A stretch of DNA of 30,526 bases from Neisseriales bacterium. Lineage in GTDB: Bacteria > Pseudomonadota > Gammaproteobacteria > Burkholderiales > UBA11063. A program made the translations under genes and the position numbers. The stretch covers positions 1 through 30,526 of the forward strand of contig SSGY01000163.1 of assembly GCA_008017145.1 (NCBI GenBank). Reading direction: 5' to 3'. The stretch's first letter is position 1, and each line of letters begins with the position of its first letter. Below the pieces are notes generated by a model. The model searched no databases and was not told where the DNA came from. It saw only the letters and a list, made by a program, of their open reading frames with translations. Below, piece by piece: positions 29,021 through 30,526 of this stretch.

Positions 29021-30109
29021 ATGTGTACTAAAATCAATTATATCAATCCAAAAAGAAAAATAGCAATTTCCGTTAGGACAATGGATTTTGCTAGTCCAAC
29101 TGGTCAAAAAGTTGGGTTATTTAAAGCTGGGCTTAAGTTACAAAATCAGGTAGAAGGTACTGAAAATGGCACTACTAAATTTGATTTTAAAGCTAAGTTC
29201 TCTGACATTGGTTTTGTATTTGCTGGTAAGCATTTTGGTGTTCGTACCGTATCTGATGGGTTAAATGAGGCTGGCTTATCGCTTGGAACCTTATGGTTAC
29301 CTCAAACTAGCTTTGATGCTTCAGTTAAAATCCCAGCAGATTGTTTATCTGGTTTAACGTTGCCGCAATTAATTTTGGGCACTTGCGCAACTGTTGCTGA
29401 TGTAATTAAATTATTTGATGCTGCTCCTTCAATCAATCCTGATGGCGAAGAAGTTTTGGTCGGTAAGAAACGTGTTAATGTGCCAGTTGAGTACATTCAA
29501 CAATACGCAACTATTCATCTTGGATTAGCTGATCCAAGCGGAGCGCAATATGTTGTCGAATTTGAAAGCCGTGACGGTAAAGCAGGCGTACCAGTATTTT
29601 ATAAAGACCCGTATGGTGTATTAACTAATGCACCTAAATTTTCATGGCATAAAGAAAATTTGCGTAATTATGTTGGGCTTACTGAGAAATTCAATATTAC
29701 CAAAGGTAAAGTAATGGGTCATGAAATGGCGACCACTGGTTTTGGTAATAATCAGCGCAGTTTACCAGGTAGCGGACTGCCAGCTGATCGCTACGTTCGT
29801 GCTGTTATGTTGAAGTCATTGGCTCTTGATGAAGCGGAACCAAAAGATACTAATGAAGCAATGTTACTATTAGATAAAGTAATAGGGACCACTATTGTTA
29901 TTAAGGGTACTTCGGCAAATCATAGCACTCTTTCTCCTGATGTTGATTGGACACAATGGACTACCGTGCATGATATGACAAACTTTAAACTATATCAAAA
30001 GGCTGATACAGATCTTGGTTATAGCGAATTAGTTTGTAACACTGTTAAGCTTGAATGTGACTTATCCGAAGCTCAAATTGCAAATGTGGAGCAACAAAAT
30101 GATCAATAG
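29021..30109 (+). CDS. Choloylglycine hydrolase / penicillin V acylase family Ntn hydrolase (C59)
   Basis: A 362-aa complete enzyme of the linear amide C-N hydrolase family, preceded by GGAGG. After removal of Met1 the catalytic Cys2 would be the N-terminal nucleophile. All other key positions are present: Arg19 and Asp22 in SVRTMDF (family RxMD), Asn82 in DGLNEAGLSLGTL, Asn203 in GVLTNAPKF, and Arg257 in LPGSGLPADRYVRA. WTTVHDMTNFKLYQKA near residue 313 is also typical. There is no signal peptide before the Cys, so it should be cytoplasmic, as in bile salt hydrolases. The family hydrolyses amide bonds of conjugated bile salts, penicillin V or some N-acyl homoserine lactones; the substrate here is unknown. 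It sits in the lysis cassette and overlaps the endolysin by 11 bp. Confidence 0.93.
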   Translation: MCTKINYINPKRKIAISVRTMDFASPTGQKVGLFKAGLKLQNQVEGTENGTTKFDFKAKFSDIGFVFAGKHFGVRTVSDGLNEAGLSLGTLWLPQTSFDASVKIPADCLSGLTLPQLILGTCATVADVIKLFDAAPSINPDGEEVLVGKKRVNVPVEYIQQYATIHLGLADPSGAQYVVEFESRDGKAGVPVFYKDPYGVLTNAPKFSWHKENLRNYVGLTEKFNITKGKVMGHEMATTGFGNNQRSLPGSGLPADRYVRAVMLKSLALDEAEPKDTNEAMLLLDKVIGTTIVIKGTSANHSTLSPDVDWTQWTTVHDMTNFKLYQKADTDLGYSELVCNTVKLECDLSEAQIANVEQQNDQ

Positions 30110-30512
30110 TCGAGATATTAACGACTTGCACCCTAGAGTAAAAGCTCTTTGTGAGCAATTCATTGCCAAGTGTGCAGAGCAGGATATCAAAGTTATGCTC
30201 ACAAGCACATACCGAGATCATGAAAGCCAAAATGCTTTATATGCTCAAGGTCGTACTGCTGCTGGTAGGATTGTAACCAATGCCAAAGCTGGTGAATCTT
30301 TTCATAATTACCGTGTAGCGTTTGACTTTGCTCCGGTAATTAATGGACAAATCCCGTGGAATGATACCAAGTTATTTACTAAATGTGGTGAGATTGCTGA
30401 AAGCGTTGGACTTGAATGGGCAGGGCGTTGGCAATCTTTCAAAGAACTGGCACACTGTCAGTTTACTGGTGGGCTGAAATTGGTAGATTTTAAGGCTGGC
30501 AAGATGATTTAG
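30099..30512 (+). CDS. Endolysin, L-alanyl-D-glutamate-type peptidase (M15 family)
   Basis: ATG 30099 follows GGAG and gives 137 aa, the length of T5/CwlK-type M15 endolysins; a TTG at 30051 is not supported. TSTYRDHESQNALYAQGRT (36-53) is the first family motif. Zinc ligands are likely His69 and Asp76 (GESFHNYRVAFDF) and His119 (ELAHCQF), with Glu116 where many members have Asp. It cleaves peptidoglycan stem peptides. No signal peptide or SAR segment is visible, so it needs a holin to reach the wall. No spanin genes are seen before the window ends 14 bp later. Confidence 0.9.
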   Translation: MINSRDINDLHPRVKALCEQFIAKCAEQDIKVMLTSTYRDHESQNALYAQGRTAAGRIVTNAKAGESFHNYRVAFDFAPVINGQIPWNDTKLFTKCGEIAESVGLEWAGRWQSFKELAHCQFTGGLKLVDFKAGKMI

Positions 30513-30526
30513 ATAAATTTGCAAAA

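Overview
This window is most of a temperate tailed-phage genome, either a prophage or an extrachromosomal phage, from an AT-rich bacterium. The head genes follow the lambda plan, the tail genes follow the P2 plan, and Shine-Dalgarno sites are consistent. Together these point to a proteobacterial host, but I cannot name the genus. No host chromosomal gene is recognisable. Both ends of the window cut through phage DNA: the left end lies inside a DnaC-like helicase-loader gene and the right end is just past the endolysin.

Left part (1-5381): the end of the early/replication operon (DnaC-like loader, a 48-aa protein, a beta-class adenine/cytosine-N4 methyltransferase, and a 184-aa protein in the position where lambdoid phages carry the late antiterminator). 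Next comes a type II restriction-modification pair (EcoRII-C/Ecl18kI-like nuclease plus a Dcm/SsoII-like C5 methyltransferase), then a tyrosine integrase on the minus strand. The 0.4-kb non-coding stretch after it is dense in signals: an integrase promoter with dyads, a near-consensus forward promoter followed at once by two intrinsic terminators, a lambda-type cos site sharing 15 bases with the left end of lambda DNA, and a second promoter with direct repeats.

Head module (5382-13762): small and large terminase, gpW, portal, ClpP-like protease with a nested Nu3-like scaffold start, gpD-type decoration protein, gpE-type major capsid protein, and three neck/tail-completion proteins.

Tail module (13837-28402): P2-type contractile tail genes: sheath FI, tube FII, E with a correctly phased T-TTT-TTG frameshift into E', tape measure, X, D, V, U, W, J, I and H, followed by three long fibre genes. 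One fibre gene carries four 60-bp tandem repeats and another a 33-triplet collagen-like stretch. A small membrane-protein gene with its own promoter sits on the minus strand between E' and the tape measure.

Lysis region (28417-30512): a 54-aa single-span protein and a 148-aa four-span protein (holin candidates), a complete choloylglycine hydrolase/penicillin V acylase-type Ntn hydrolase, and an M15 peptidase endolysin. The Ntn hydrolase inside a lysis cassette is the most unexpected gene here.

How it fits together: terminators lie in the leader, inside the 3' end of the capsid gene and in the middle of the tail operon, yet no promoter is visible after the latter two. This suggests that one late transcript is carried through by processive antitermination. 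Three genes likely to be expressed from the prophage (restriction system, integrase, minus-strand membrane protein) share the same extended -10 element, TGATATAAT.
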